Source: QHXM01 sp963697975
Lineage (GTDB): Bacteria > Acidobacteriota > Blastocatellia > Pyrinomonadales > Pyrinomonadaceae
Direction of reading: 5' to 3'
DNA: 64,000 nt
Assembly (NCBI GenBank): GCA_963697975.1
Contig: OY969111.1
Span: 3,162,001-3,226,000 of the forward strand
A program made the position numbers and the translations under genes. The notes under the pieces were generated by a model. The model worked only from the letters and a program-made list of their open reading frames with translations, searched no databases and was not told where the DNA came from. Below are positions 26,488 to 38,898 of the stretch, piece by piece; the stretch's first letter is position 1; every line of letters begins with the position of its first letter.

Positions 26488-27831
26488 TTAACGGGCACCT
26501 GTTTTCAATCCATAGAGTTTGATTGCATTCTCGCGCAGCACCCCATGCGCTAACTCGATAGCACGCTCGCGGTTGATATCTCCATCCTTCATCATGCCTG
26601 TTAGAGCCAGTGTGAGTGCCTCTCTCGCTGTTCTATTCGTCAACCAGGCCGACTCTTCCCAACTCACTTCTGGCGTTGCGGGTGAAGCATCAGTGCCGAA
26701 CAGTATTTTCTCCGGCTCATATTCAAGCCAATCACGCAGCACGCGGCTGAGAGCCTGCGGAGTCAGCAGGAAGGTTTGTGCTGAAAAATCCGCATACACG
26801 TTTGGCTTCTCGATTAAAAACTCCGCCTCCTTCACGAACGGGTAACCGCCATGAACCAGCACGAAGTTCGTCTTTCTAAGTAAGGGGTCGTTCAATACTG
26901 ATTCGAGCAACAAAGGATTACCCCCGCTCAAGTTGAAGTAATGACCGCAGCCGCCGCCTGTGTGTATGTGAACAACCAATCCTACCCGTCCGGCTTCTCT
27001 TGCGATGTACCTGAAAAGGAAGTCTTGCAGCTTTTTATACTCGCTCCAGGATGGCTCGCCGCCCCGCACGTAGCGTGCATAGACGCCTTCCGCTTCATTC
27101 CTGGGTACATCAGCGAAATCCAGCGGGCGCATGTAAGCGGCGACGAACTTCACGGCTATCGCTCCTTCACGCTTCTGACTATCAAGTGTTGGCGTGACAA
27201 CGCTACTCAGGTAGAGGTCGAGCGTCGGCGGGAGACTGTTGATATTTAGTGCCTTGAGGTCACGCTTGAGCAGCATTTCTTCCTGTCCGTAGAAGAAACG
27301 CCTATCAGAGTTCTGCTCACGCAAGGTTTTGGTGCTGAGCGGCAGCATCAATGGGTCGCCATAAGCTACCCATCGAAAACGCGGTGCGGCGAGTCCTTGC
27401 TTTATCGCTACACGATTGGCAAGCATCGTTTCGATGTTGAGCTTGTCCAGCACCCAGGCAGGGTAGTTATCGCCCTGCTCGCGCATGACACGCCTTTTCG
27501 ACTCAAGCAATTCACCTATGTGCGCCTCGCTCATGCTTGTTCCGTGCCTGTACCCATAAAGTTCGCGCCACGCTCCGGTGTAAATAGGGTTGTCGGGCCG
27601 GAGGCGCATCGGCGGCGGGGAAACAAACTCAAGCTTGCCACACGCTATTGCGTCGTATTCTTCATCTTCCTTCTCACCCGCGCGGGCTACACCCATCACA
27701 TGCGCGTGGTTATCTATTGCTTTGATTCTATTGATTTCTGCCAGGAGCGTAGGGTCAGCGTTAGTTTGAGCGTTGATAGAAGAAGTAAATAGAGAGGTCA
27801 GCACAAGTAAGGAGGCAAAGCATTTTTTCAT
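26488..27831 (-). CDS. Secreted amidohydrolase-family protein
   Basis: The ATG at 27831 has GGAG 8 nt upstream and begins a signal peptide (MKKCFASLLVLTSLFTSSIN). The 447-residue protein has the amidohydrolase-related TIM-barrel pattern: KAIDNHAHVMG near residue 38, VVHIHTGGGCGHYF, FVLVHGGYPF and ILFGTDASPATPEV, giving the usual His-x-His, two His and Asp metal ligands. The layout fits the amidohydrolase-2 group (hydrolases or decarboxylases) rather than urease-like enzymes. Being exported is unusual for that group. The substrate is unknown. The gene stands alone, upstream and divergent from tRNA-Glu. Confidence 0.85.
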   Translation of the reverse strand: MKKCFASLLVLTSLFTSSINAQTNADPTLLAEINRIKAIDNHAHVMGVARAGEKEDEEYDAIACGKLEFVSPPPMRLRPDNPIYTGAWRELYGYRHGTSMSEAHIGELLESKRRVMREQGDNYPAWVLDKLNIETMLANRVAIKQGLAAPRFRWVAYGDPLMLPLSTKTLREQNSDRRFFYGQEEMLLKRDLKALNINSLPPTLDLYLSSVVTPTLDSQKREGAIAVKFVAAYMRPLDFADVPRNEAEGVYARYVRGGEPSWSEYKKLQDFLFRYIAREAGRVGLVVHIHTGGGCGHYFNLSGGNPLLLESVLNDPLLRKTNFVLVHGGYPFVKEAEFLIEKPNVYADFSAQTFLLTPQALSRVLRDWLEYEPEKILFGTDASPATPEVSWEESAWLTNRTAREALTLALTGMMKDGDINRERAIELAHGVLRENAIKLYGLKTGAR

Positions 27832-27867
27832 TAACGGCACTCCATCTTTAAGTGCTATTTTGAGAGT

Positions 27868-27892
27868 TTGGCAAGTTGGCTGAACTTGCCAA
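27868..27892. promoter_or_regulatory. Perfect 10-bp inverted repeat overlapping the tRNA promoter -35
   Basis: TTGGCAAGTT at 27868-27877 and AACTTGCCAA at 27883-27892 with a 5-nt spacer. The right arm includes the -35 hexamer TTGCCA of the tRNA promoter. It could be an operator or only a cruciform; nothing shows a binding protein. Confidence 0.5.
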
Positions 27893-27915
27893 TTATGCGT
27901 GTGGAACTTTATAAT
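27886..27915 (+). promoter_or_regulatory. Sigma-70-type promoter of tRNA-Glu
   Basis: TTGCCA at 27886-27891 and TATAAT at 27910-27915 with an 18-bp spacer, about 43 bp before the mature 5' end of the tRNA. Confidence 0.75.
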
Positions 27916-27957
27916 CTGGCTTCCATTTAAGACCCGTTTCTATAGGGGTCAATATAT

Positions 27958-28031
27958 GGGGTGTTGGTGGAATTGGTTACCACGCCGCCCTCTCAAGGCG
28001 GAGGCTACGGGTTCGATCCCCGTACACCCTA
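27958..28031 (+). tRNA. tRNA-Glu(CUC)
   Basis: Cloverleaf: acceptor 27958-27964 with 28024-28030, D arm GTGG/CCAC (27967-27970, 27980-27983), anticodon stem CCGCC/GGCGG (27985-27989, 27997-28001) with loop CTCTCAA giving anticodon CUC, 5-nt variable loop, T arm ACGGG/CCCGT with loop TTCGATC. Discriminator A at 28031; CCA is not encoded. The first acceptor pair is G1-U72 instead of the usual G-C. Confidence 0.95.
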
Positions 28032-28067
28032 TATCATTCCTTCGAGTAAAAATCCTATTTCTAAATT

Positions 28068-31388
<3,321 letters not shown>

Positions 31389-31395
31389 ATAAAAG

Positions 31396-31462
31396 AAGTG
31401 ATAAGTGATAAGTAATGGGTGATGGGTGAAAAGCTTTTACTTATTACTTATTACCTATCACT
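31396..31462. repeat. Heptamer-repeat hairpin between RND adaptor and permease genes
   Basis: Left arm (31397-31430, AGTGATA/AGTGATA/AGTAATG/GGTGATG) and right arm (31434-31462, TTACTTA/TTACTTA/TTACCTA/TCACTG). The adaptor gene's stop codon lies in the right arm. It may uncouple adaptor and permease expression. Confidence 0.9.
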
Positions 31463-32714
31463 GTACTTCCACCGCCTGCCCCGATTGAATGTTGCCCGGT
31501 TCGACGATGATGGTGTCGCCGACGTTGAGGCCGCTGATGATTTCAGTCCAGTCGGCGGCGCGGCGTCCAGTGGTGACGGGCTTCTCCATTGCTTTACCGT
31601 TCTGCACGAGGACCACTTTTTCGATTCCGGCGAAGGTGACAATGGCGCTCGTCGGGACGGTGACGGCCATGCCGCTATCGTCCGTCACGATTTCGGCGCT
31701 GACGAATGCGCCGGGTCGAAGTGTGCCGTCGTTGTTGATTTCGGCTTCGACCACCAGCACGCGGTTCTGTTCCGAGATGGTCGGACTCAGCCGCATGATG
31801 CGTCCGACGTAGTTGTTCGCGCCGCCTTCGACCGTCACGCGCGCCTGCTGTCCCATGTGGATGCTTTGCGCTTCTCGTTCGGGAACTTCGGCGCGCAGGC
31901 GCAGAGGGTTCACTCGCACAATCGTGATGACGGGTGCGCCCGCCGCTAAATATTCGCCGACGCTCGTGCGCTTCTCCTGCACCATCCCGTCAAACGAGGC
32001 GTAGATAGAAACGTCCGCGAGTTGCTGGCGTGCAAGCGCGAGTTCGGAGCGACGCTGTGCGAGCAGCGCCTGCCGGTTGCGCACTTCCTCGACGGCATCC
32101 TGATAACGCGCGAGCGCGACCTTGTGCGCGGCGTCAGCCGATTCATATTCAGCACGCGCGATGACGCCTTCTTCAACGAGCTTGGCGGCGCGATTACGAT
32201 TCGTCTGCGCCTCGTTGAGCGTGGCGCGAGCCTGCCGGACAGTGCCCGTCACTTCGGCGTCAACGCGGTCGTCCGTGCCGTCGGGCGATAATCCGAGGCG
32301 AGCGCGTGCCGCCGCGAGCGCAGCTTCCGCTTGCTGCACGCGAAGCTGGTAATCCTGCGCTTCAAGCTGCGCGATCAATTGTCCGCGCCGGACGACGCTT
32401 CCCAGATCAACCGTGATGGAGCGCACACGTCCGGGGACTTTCGCGCTCAATGTCGCCTGATCGTATGCGGCCAGTGTGCCGGTCACGTTCACGGAGCGTC
32501 CCATCGGCATCTCGGCCACGCGCGCCGTTTTAACCTGACGGGGCGTCCCTTGCGCGCCAGCAGGATTCTGCCTGGCGGAGGCGGGATAATCGCTCTTGCA
32601 GCCGAAACTCACGAGGGCGAGCAGAGACAGCAAGGCAGTTGCGATGACACGACGGGGAAGCGAGAGCGTGCGCAACTCGAAGCTGGATAGTTTTGCCCGG
32701 AGAGAAAAAGGCAC
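31458..32714 (-). CDS. RND efflux periplasmic adaptor, lipoprotein
   Basis: The 418-residue protein has a lipoprotein signal with lipobox ending at Cys near residue 39 (LLALVSFGCKSD), a biotinyl-lipoyl-like domain split around a helical hairpin (VEAQ-type QLIAQLEAQDYQLRVQQAEA and LALARQQLADVSIYASFDGM), a beta-barrel domain (VRVNPLRLRAEVPEREAQSI) and a membrane-proximal domain. This is the membrane-fusion-protein family that joins the RND pump to an outer membrane channel. Start is a GTG at 32714 with AGGA upstream. Its stop codon TGA is contributed by the heptamer hairpin at 31396-31462. It is followed by the permease. Confidence 0.93.
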   Translation of the reverse strand: MPFSLRAKLSSFELRTLSLPRRVIATALLSLLALVSFGCKSDYPASARQNPAGAQGTPRQVKTARVAEMPMGRSVNVTGTLAAYDQATLSAKVPGRVRSITVDLGSVVRRGQLIAQLEAQDYQLRVQQAEAALAAARARLGLSPDGTDDRVDAEVTGTVRQARATLNEAQTNRNRAAKLVEEGVIARAEYESADAAHKVALARYQDAVEEVRNRQALLAQRRSELALARQQLADVSIYASFDGMVQEKRTSVGEYLAAGAPVITIVRVNPLRLRAEVPEREAQSIHMGQQARVTVEGGANNYVGRIMRLSPTISEQNRVLVVEAEINNDGTLRPGAFVSAEIVTDDSGMAVTVPTSAIVTFAGIEKVVLVQNGKAMEKPVTTGRRAADWTEIISGLNVGDTIIVEPGNIQSGQAVEVQ

Positions 32715-32858
32715 GATGAAGTTCCTATGAATCGATTTCCGATGGCGGCTGCTCTTCTGAGAGCGGCAACTTTATAACTCAGATTTTGATGATAGTGGTA
32801 ACGCCCGCGCGCGGGCAAGCGTTCATTCAAGGCAACAGGAAAAGCACAAGACAAAAGT

Positions 32859-32914
32859 ACGAAGGGCACGGCGAGAAAGTTTAACCTTCTTCAGCGTGCC
32901 CTTCGTGTTTTGTT
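32859..32914. terminator. Hairpin with T run, likely terminator
   Basis: ACGAAGGGCACG (32859-32870) pairs perfectly with CGTGCCCTTCGT (32895-32906), with a partly paired interior, then GTTTTGTT. It lies between the thioredoxin-like gene and the RND adaptor gene, both on the minus strand, where the tail is ACTTTTGT. Confidence 0.7.
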
Positions 32915-32937
32915 GATTCTGCCTTAGCGATAAGAAA

Positions 32938-33042
32938 TCAGACAGGATTAACAAGATTTTCAGGATGAAAGAATAAGCATTCAGCTTTCCCTACATTGTC
33001 TGCTGTTCTTAATCTTGCCAATCCTGTTAATCCTGTCTAGTT
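32938..33042. repeat. Heptamer-repeat hairpin (ACAGGAT unit)
   Basis: Left arm around 32940-32968 (CAGACAGGATTAACAAGATT) and right arm around 33008-33040 (AATCTTGCCAATCCTGTTAA then TCCTGTCTAG) are reverse complements with one heptamer deleted from the left. It ends 2 bp before the stop of the following gene. Confidence 0.85.
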
Positions 33043-33043
33043 C

Positions 33044-34363
33044 TTAGTTCTTGCTGATGCCGCCGTTATCGAGCGCCGTGTAAACGTCCGGGGAATAGAG
33101 TCCGAGCCAGGGGTCGGAGCGCGGCGTCAGGAAGAGTTCGGCGTAGACGCGTTCGTTTAAGTTCTCGACATCGGTGAGCGCCAACCCTGTGGCGAACCAG
33201 CCGTGCAACTTCGTGCGCATCATGTACTCGTTACGCACTGTGTCAATCGCCATGTACTGCTCAAGGTTGCGGAGCGTCTGTGAAAGCAGCGCCTCGTTGG
33301 CGCGCAAAGTTTGGTTCTGGCGCGTGATGAACGCGATGCTGCCCTGGTCCAGTCGCACGTCGGCAGCATGGAGCGCGGCGATTTTGTTCCAGTCGGAAAT
33401 GTCCGTCGCCGCTTCGAGCGCGGTTGCGTCCGCCGTAATTGATTTCAGAATATCAACCTCTGTGGCTCTCTTGGAGACAGCCAGCGGAGCTATTTCAATC
33501 GCGCCGGGGGTGCTCTTTCTTCTCTCGATTCTTGCCACGACATCCTTCGGAACACGGCCTCCGGTCTTCGCTACATCCCCGGCCCACTCGGCAGCGATTG
33601 TTTGAATGCGCGCGTTGTGATAGACGCGCAAAGCTTCCCAGCGCTGACCTTCATCTTTCGTCGCAATTTGCCGGGCAATCGTTTCAGCCTGCACAAGTCC
33701 TCGCATGAAAGCCGCCGGGCCGTAGAGTCCGGGCAAGGCGTCAACGGGCAGCGCGTTGGCGTCGAGAATATAGTGGATGCTGTTTCCGGTCAGCGTGCGT
33801 TCGAGTCGTCGCCCGTCGCCGAAATCAATGGTCACGCGCGGGGCGGGGCGCACTGATTTCCAGTGGAGGATGAAATGCTCGCTCAGATATTTCGAGACCT
33901 CCTTGTTGGCATAAAGCACCGCGCGGAAGAAGCGGCTGTTGGCGCAGCTATACTCTTCCGTGAGATTGCCGAGCAGCCGCAAACTCAGGATGGGCTTGCC
34001 GCTGGTCCGGGCTGCCTTCTTCGCCTCGTCTAAATCCGTGTACCAGTAGAGGCCGGAACTGTAGCTGTTGCGCTGCTGGCTGACGGCGTCGAGCGCTGCT
34101 GAGAGGCGCTGCCATTCCGGTTCATTCACGGAAAGTCCGGCGGCAGCGCGATTGATCTCCACACCGTAATTCTCAAAAAGAACTTTTAAGCCCGCTGGCC
34201 CCATCGCGCGCAACTCCGCGATGGCCGGGTTTGCTTCCGTTGGGTTCTCGGAGACGGCCAGCCGCGCTAACTGGTTGGAGCGCTCACTGGCGGAAGCGGG
34301 TAATACAAGGACGAGGCTCAGACAGAGAAACGCGAAAACGGGCGCGAAAAGTTTGCGGCGCAT
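33044..34363 (-). CDS. Secreted protein with thioredoxin-fold-like region
   Basis: The ATG at 34363 has GAGGAG 7 nt upstream and starts a signal peptide (MRRKLFAPVFAFLCLSLVLV). The 439-residue protein has a central region (about 105-200) that reads like a thioredoxin-fold domain of the DUF255 kind: YTDLDEAKKAARTSGKPILS, then EEYSCANSRFFRAVLYANKE and YLSEHFILHWKSV. The Cys-x-x-Cys is missing; only one cysteine (in YSCANS) is left, so classical disulfide exchange is unlikely. The rest is helical and not recognised. Function is unknown; a periplasmic location is inferred from the signal peptide. Confidence 0.7.
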   Translation of the reverse strand: MRRKLFAPVFAFLCLSLVLVLPASASERSNQLARLAVSENPTEANPAIAELRAMGPAGLKVLFENYGVEINRAAAGLSVNEPEWQRLSAALDAVSQQRNSYSSGLYWYTDLDEAKKAARTSGKPILSLRLLGNLTEEYSCANSRFFRAVLYANKEVSKYLSEHFILHWKSVRPAPRVTIDFGDGRRLERTLTGNSIHYILDANALPVDALPGLYGPAAFMRGLVQAETIARQIATKDEGQRWEALRVYHNARIQTIAAEWAGDVAKTGGRVPKDVVARIERRKSTPGAIEIAPLAVSKRATEVDILKSITADATALEAATDISDWNKIAALHAADVRLDQGSIAFITRQNQTLRANEALLSQTLRNLEQYMAIDTVRNEYMMRTKLHGWFATGLALTDVENLNERVYAELFLTPRSDPWLGLYSPDVYTALDNGGISKN

Positions 34364-34520
34364 TGAAATTCTCCTCATAACAAAAGGCATGAATCCGGGA
34401 GACTAGGCTGACGTGCTGCAACTTTGAATGCTTTGTCAGTTATTTGCGTTGCACGCCATTCGAGGGATTGACGAATGCTGGACGGGATTTTGCATGTTGC
34501 TTTTCATCGAAATGGAAGAT

Positions 34521-34608
34521 TAAACGCAGAGGACGCGGAGGAAGCGCAAAGGAAGGGAAGAAAGCCGACAGCCCATGAAATGGGCCGTCAGCATAAAGCC
34601 CCGCGCGA
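34521..34608. repeat. 50-bp repeat, copy 1 (inverted relative to copy at 39799)
   Basis: Contains TAAACGCAGAGGA, then a 22-nt stretch missing in copy 2, then AGAAAGCCGACAGCCCATGA and a continuing match through AAAGCCCCGCGCGA. Its own centre, GGCCCATTTCATGGGCC-type, is palindromic. It lies just after the stop of the Asp-box lipoprotein gene. Confidence 0.85.
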
Positions 34609-34614
34609 CTTAAA

Positions 34615-35910
34615 TTAAACAGCAGCTTTCGCTCGAACAATCCAGATGCTGCGGCGGTCGTTGACCTTACTGATGTAGCCGACGAAGAGTTGATCGCCGC
34701 TCAGTGTGGCTGAAGGGAGTTCGCCGCTCGTCGTAAGCGGTGAAACTGTGTTCGCGTTCTCACCTGATAGCGAGGCGGACATCACGCGCGCCGCGCCGCC
34801 TTCGTTGCTCTCCCAGATGACGGTCGCCCCGTTACCATTACTTGCCAGCAGCATGGGATTGCCGCGCGCCTCTCCTTTGGCTAAGGGACGGCTTTCGGAA
34901 AACTTCTTACCGTCATCGCGCGATTCAGCCCAGTAGAGTCCGGGCACTCCCTTCTCGCCTTCTGTGTACCAGACGACGCGCAACGCTCCGTCGTTCGCAG
35001 CAGACAGCGACGGGCCTGAGACCGGACACGAAGCGGTCATCCATCGGTCGTCGCTGACGATTGTCGGCTGGGAAAATGTCTTGCCTCCATCTTCCGACGC
35101 GGCGAGCGCGATGTGGCGAAACTCGCCCGGCAAGACCTGTCGCCAGCTTGCGAAGACGCGTCCGTCTTTCCCGGCCATCACGGCGGTCTTGCAACACGGG
35201 CAGGCTTCTTTGGCGAGACGCTGGTTTGGAGAGAATGTGCGCCCGCCATCCGAGGAAGACGAGAAGAAGACTTCGCGGTTGGCTTCCATATGCTCCATCT
35301 TCATTCCTTTTCCATCGGCAGCGGGCATGATGACGTTGCGCTCGTCGAGCCAGACGACATAAACGCGATTGTCCGCGCTCGTAGCGAGCGAGTGCATCCC
35401 GTGTGTCACCTTCTTTCCATCGTCGTTCACCTTGACGGGCTGCACAAACGTTTTGCCACCATCGCGCGAAGCTGAAAGGTAAAGATCGTTGGCGTGGCCG
35501 GTGGCCGCGATGCGCGCCGTCCAGCCGACATAAACTGTGCCGTCCGCCGCAACCGCAACCGTCGGAGGGTCGCCGCGCCACGCGGTCGCTTCGCCAGCTT
35601 TCGGATTGACGCGCGCGGGCGCACCCACTGTCTGCCCTTCACGGTCCAGATGAGCGAGCATGACATCCGCTTCTTTGTTCTCGCGATGCTCAACCCAGGC
35701 GACGTAGATTGTGCCGTCCCTGCCGGGCGCGATTGATGGCTCAGCCGCATCCGTGTTGTCGGCGGAGACGCGCACAGGTTTCGGGACATTTGAAGCGGTC
35801 GGCGCATTGGTGGTCGGTGGTACTTCCTTCGACTGTTGTTGTGGTGTGCAGCCAGTGATGAGAGCCAACAAGGCTACGGACGCGATGATTGCCGGTTTCT
35901 TTATCAACAT
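34615..35910 (-). CDS. Sialidase-like Asp-box lipoprotein
   Basis: The ATG at 35910 starts a lipoprotein signal (MLIKKPAIIASVALLALITG followed by Cys). The 431-residue protein is a six-bladed-propeller type with repeated Asp-boxes: SRDGGKTF, SSDGGRTF, SEDGGKTF and the degenerate SRDDGKKF. It is labelled exo-alpha-sialidase by fold, but I do not see the arginine triad clearly, so catalysis on sialic acid is not supported. A conspicuous CPCC motif (KEACPCCKTAV) and a Met/His-rich stretch (GKGMKMEHMEANRE) suggest metal binding. It is anchored in the outer or inner membrane. It lies 24 bp downstream of the TonB-receptor-like gene, so both probably belong to one transcript. Confidence 0.8.
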   Translation of the reverse strand: MLIKKPAIIASVALLALITGCTPQQQSKEVPPTTNAPTASNVPKPVRVSADNTDAAEPSIAPGRDGTIYVAWVEHRENKEADVMLAHLDREGQTVGAPARVNPKAGEATAWRGDPPTVAVAADGTVYVGWTARIAATGHANDLYLSASRDGGKTFVQPVKVNDDGKKVTHGMHSLATSADNRVYVVWLDERNVIMPAADGKGMKMEHMEANREVFFSSSSDGGRTFSPNQRLAKEACPCCKTAVMAGKDGRVFASWRQVLPGEFRHIALAASEDGGKTFSQPTIVSDDRWMTASCPVSGPSLSAANDGALRVVWYTEGEKGVPGLYWAESRDDGKKFSESRPLAKGEARGNPMLLASNGNGATVIWESNEGGAARVMSASLSGENANTVSPLTTSGELPSATLSGDQLFVGYISKVNDRRSIWIVRAKAAV

Positions 35911-35933
35911 GATTGGATGATTCCTTACTTCTT

Positions 35934-38765
35934 TCAAAAACTGAATCGTAAGCCGAATTGAATCTGGCGCGAATCGCTCGCGGCGGTCGGTCGGCCAAAA
36001 CTCGGAAGCGGCGTCTGTCCCGTTCCGAAGGTGTTGTTCGGGATTTGGAAGTTGGAGCGGTTGAGCACATTAAAGCCTTCGGCGATTGCTTCCAACCCCA
36101 GACGCTCCGTCAAACGAAACTTGCGGCTTAAGCGCAGATCGAGCGAAGCCGAATCGAAGCCGCGCCCCGTGTTGCGCCCAACCCCGACGGGACGATCATT
36201 GAAGTTCGTGTCGAAGTTGCGGTCGTTGCCCGTCAACGGATTGAAGGGGAGACGCGATGCGTAAGAGAAGATATAGCTCAACTGAAAGCCTTCGAGAGCA
36301 CGGCGGAAATGAGATGCTTGATTCGCGTGCGGAGCTTCAAACGAACCGCTGATGGTTAAGCGGTGACGCTGATCGTTGTCCGACAATCCCCGGTCGTCGC
36401 GGACGTTGAAATTATCCTGCGGCGAACTGAAGAAGAAGTTGCCCGCGTCGTCAATCGCTTTCGAGAACGTGTAAGAAACGCGCAGGCTCGTCCAGTTCGA
36501 CGCGCGCTTGTTGAAGGCCAGGACGAAGGCGTTATAGAAGCTCCTGCCTGAGCTTTCAAACCGGGAGATGTTGCCGAAGTTCGGGTCGGGTCGGCCCAGA
36601 TTGGGAACGCCCGCCGAGGCCGGAAAGCGCGGGACGTTGACGTTGCGCGAGAGAATCAGGTGCAACCCGCGCAGGTGAATGTAGCCGACCGAGAGCGATG
36701 AGTCCCAGGGAAGCTCGCGCTCGATCTGAAAATTAATCTGCTCGCTGTAGCTGTTCTTGATTTCAGGATCAATGCGCGTGACGTTCGGCTTCGTGAGTAA
36801 GGTAGAGGGTTGCGCCGCCAGCACGTTGGGGAAAAGGGGTGCGCCCGCCTGCGTGGGCGAGAGTTGCACGACGATGTACTTCGAGCCGTCGCGCTGCAAA
36901 GCGTTTGAAGTCGCGCGAAGCGGAATGCGGTCGAAGTAAATGCCGAAGCTTGCGCGCACGACCGTTTTCCTATCTCCGGGCGAATAAGCGAAGCCGAGTC
37001 GCGGCGCAAAGTTGTTCGTATCCGTCTCGATGGGGTCGGGCAAAAATTGCGCGTCGTAGCGCAGTCCAGCGTTGATGGTCAAATCCGGGCGCGGTCGCCA
37101 TTCATCCTGCGCGAAGAAGCCGATGTTCGGGTTCGATTGAAACTGCGAGGGCGCACCGAACGCCTGCTGAAAACTGCTGTACGTGCCGCTCAGGAAATTC
37201 TGAAGCGTCGTGAACGTGTAGACGCCCTGAAGCGCGCCGGGGAACTCTATGTTGACGCGGTTATAAAGAAAGTCCACGCCGCCCTTGAGGGAATGCGCGC
37301 CGCGTTGCGTCGAGATATTGTCCACCGCTTCGTAAAGATCAATCGAGCGCGCCAGCGGCGAAAAGGTGGCCGTGCCGAAACTGGCGACGCCGGAGATATT
37401 GACCGCCGGGCCAGTCTCGTCATTGACCGGCGCAGCGAGGCGGCTGCGAGTGAATTGAAATCTGGCTTCGTTGATGGAACGCGGCGAGAGCGTCGTCACG
37501 TTTCCGGCGGCAAAAGTCTGGTCGCGGTTGTCGAGGCTTGTGCCGCGACTGACGGCGTTTAGGCCGCCCACATTGCGCGAGTTCGTAGCCTTGATGTCGT
37601 AGAAGCTATAGCGCAGCGAGAGCAGGTTCGCGCCATCGAGTTTGTGATCCACGCGCGCGAAAAGGTTCGTGGAATCGAAGCCGCCGGGAACGATGCCCGG
37701 CTCGATGCGCGGGCCGGAATAGTTCGTCAGCGCCAGACGGTTGTTGATGGCCGCGACGTTAGCTGATGTGATGGTGATGACGTTCGAGTCGTTGCGTCTG
37801 GTCTGCTCGAAGTTACTGAAGAGAAAAGTGCGGTCACGAAGGATTGGCCCGCCGATGCTCGCGCCGTATTGTGTCTGCGTCAATAAATCTTTTCGGGGCG
37901 CGAGCGGGTTGCGTGCGTCGAAGCGTTGATTGCGAAGGAAGCTGTAGAGACGACCACGCCAGTTGTTCGTTCCGGTCTGCGTGATGATATTGACGACGCC
38001 GGAAGATGCGCGCCCGAACTCGGCGATGCCGCCGGAGGTGACGACCTGAAACTCGCGTATGACTTCCTGGCTGTAGAACGTGCCCGCTAGATCGGCGGCA
38101 TCGTCATTGGCCGAAAGACCGTCAACGACGAAGCCATTATTCAAATTGCGTTGCCCCGCGACTGATAGTCCTGTGCCCGGCACGGCTGAAGTCTCGGCGA
38201 AGCGTTGATTGCTCCCCGTGTTCGTGCGCGAGACGGCGGGAACAAGCAGGGCGAGGTCCAGATAATTGCGACCGTTCAGAGGCAGCGCGTCAATCTCACG
38301 CGGCAGAATGGTCTCGGCCACCTGAGTGCGCGCGGCTTCAATCAGGGGAACGTCTGCCGTGATGTTGACGCTTCCCGTGACGCCTGCGACCGCGAGCCTG
38401 AACGGGATGTCGAGTGCCTGACCGATGGTCAGCGTGAGTTGTTGCTGAAGGGTGTTGAAGCCCGTGCGCTCGATTGTTAAGCGGTAAGTGCCTGCGGGCA
38501 GATAAGAGAATTTGTAGCGGCCTTCTTCATCGCTCGTGACGGTTTGCGCTTGATTGGTGTCGAGGTTGGTGGCCGTCACAAGAGCGCCGCTGATGATTGC
38601 GCCGCTGGCGTCTTCGATGCGCCCGCCGAGCGTCGCCGAAGTCACGGTCTGCTGCGCCGACACGAAATTTAGACAACTGCTCAGTACGAGAATCACGCCG
38701 AGGCAGGCGGCACGCCGGAGAGCAAAGCCTGCGCGTACGCTTCCCGGAACAGATTTATTTCTCAT
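35934..38765 (-). CDS. TonB-dependent receptor-like outer membrane protein with carboxypeptidase-regulatory-like domain (second copy type)
   Basis: The ATG at 38765 starts MRNKSVPGSVRAGFALRRAA, a signal peptide ending near FVSA. The N-terminal beta sandwich (GGRIEDASGAIISGALVTAT), a plug (VAGQRNLNNGFVVDGLSAND) and a barrel ending in FGLRFSF give 943 residues. It is related to the protein at 22.7 kb in layout but only distantly in sequence. Its downstream neighbour is a CPCC-containing lipoprotein and its upstream neighbour a His/Met/Cys-rich membrane protein, which suggests that this receptor takes part in metal (perhaps copper) handling. That link is inference from context. Confidence 0.92.
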   Translation of the reverse strand: MRNKSVPGSVRAGFALRRAACLGVILVLSSCLNFVSAQQTVTSATLGGRIEDASGAIISGALVTATNLDTNQAQTVTSDEEGRYKFSYLPAGTYRLTIERTGFNTLQQQLTLTIGQALDIPFRLAVAGVTGSVNITADVPLIEAARTQVAETILPREIDALPLNGRNYLDLALLVPAVSRTNTGSNQRFAETSAVPGTGLSVAGQRNLNNGFVVDGLSANDDAADLAGTFYSQEVIREFQVVTSGGIAEFGRASSGVVNIITQTGTNNWRGRLYSFLRNQRFDARNPLAPRKDLLTQTQYGASIGGPILRDRTFLFSNFEQTRRNDSNVITITSANVAAINNRLALTNYSGPRIEPGIVPGGFDSTNLFARVDHKLDGANLLSLRYSFYDIKATNSRNVGGLNAVSRGTSLDNRDQTFAAGNVTTLSPRSINEARFQFTRSRLAAPVNDETGPAVNISGVASFGTATFSPLARSIDLYEAVDNISTQRGAHSLKGGVDFLYNRVNIEFPGALQGVYTFTTLQNFLSGTYSSFQQAFGAPSQFQSNPNIGFFAQDEWRPRPDLTINAGLRYDAQFLPDPIETDTNNFAPRLGFAYSPGDRKTVVRASFGIYFDRIPLRATSNALQRDGSKYIVVQLSPTQAGAPLFPNVLAAQPSTLLTKPNVTRIDPEIKNSYSEQINFQIERELPWDSSLSVGYIHLRGLHLILSRNVNVPRFPASAGVPNLGRPDPNFGNISRFESSGRSFYNAFVLAFNKRASNWTSLRVSYTFSKAIDDAGNFFFSSPQDNFNVRDDRGLSDNDQRHRLTISGSFEAPHANQASHFRRALEGFQLSYIFSYASRLPFNPLTGNDRNFDTNFNDRPVGVGRNTGRGFDSASLDLRLSRKFRLTERLGLEAIAEGFNVLNRSNFQIPNNTFGTGQTPLPSFGRPTAASDSRQIQFGLRFSF

Positions 38766-38898
38766 CTCAAAAACCTTTCTCGTCAATTCGTCCTTTAAGA
38801 TCGCGTTCCAAAACGACGCCCCGCGCACGCCCCGGCAAAATAGACGACGGCGCGGCAAGAGTGCGTACACTTTGCGCGATGATTAAGCTGAAAGATTG

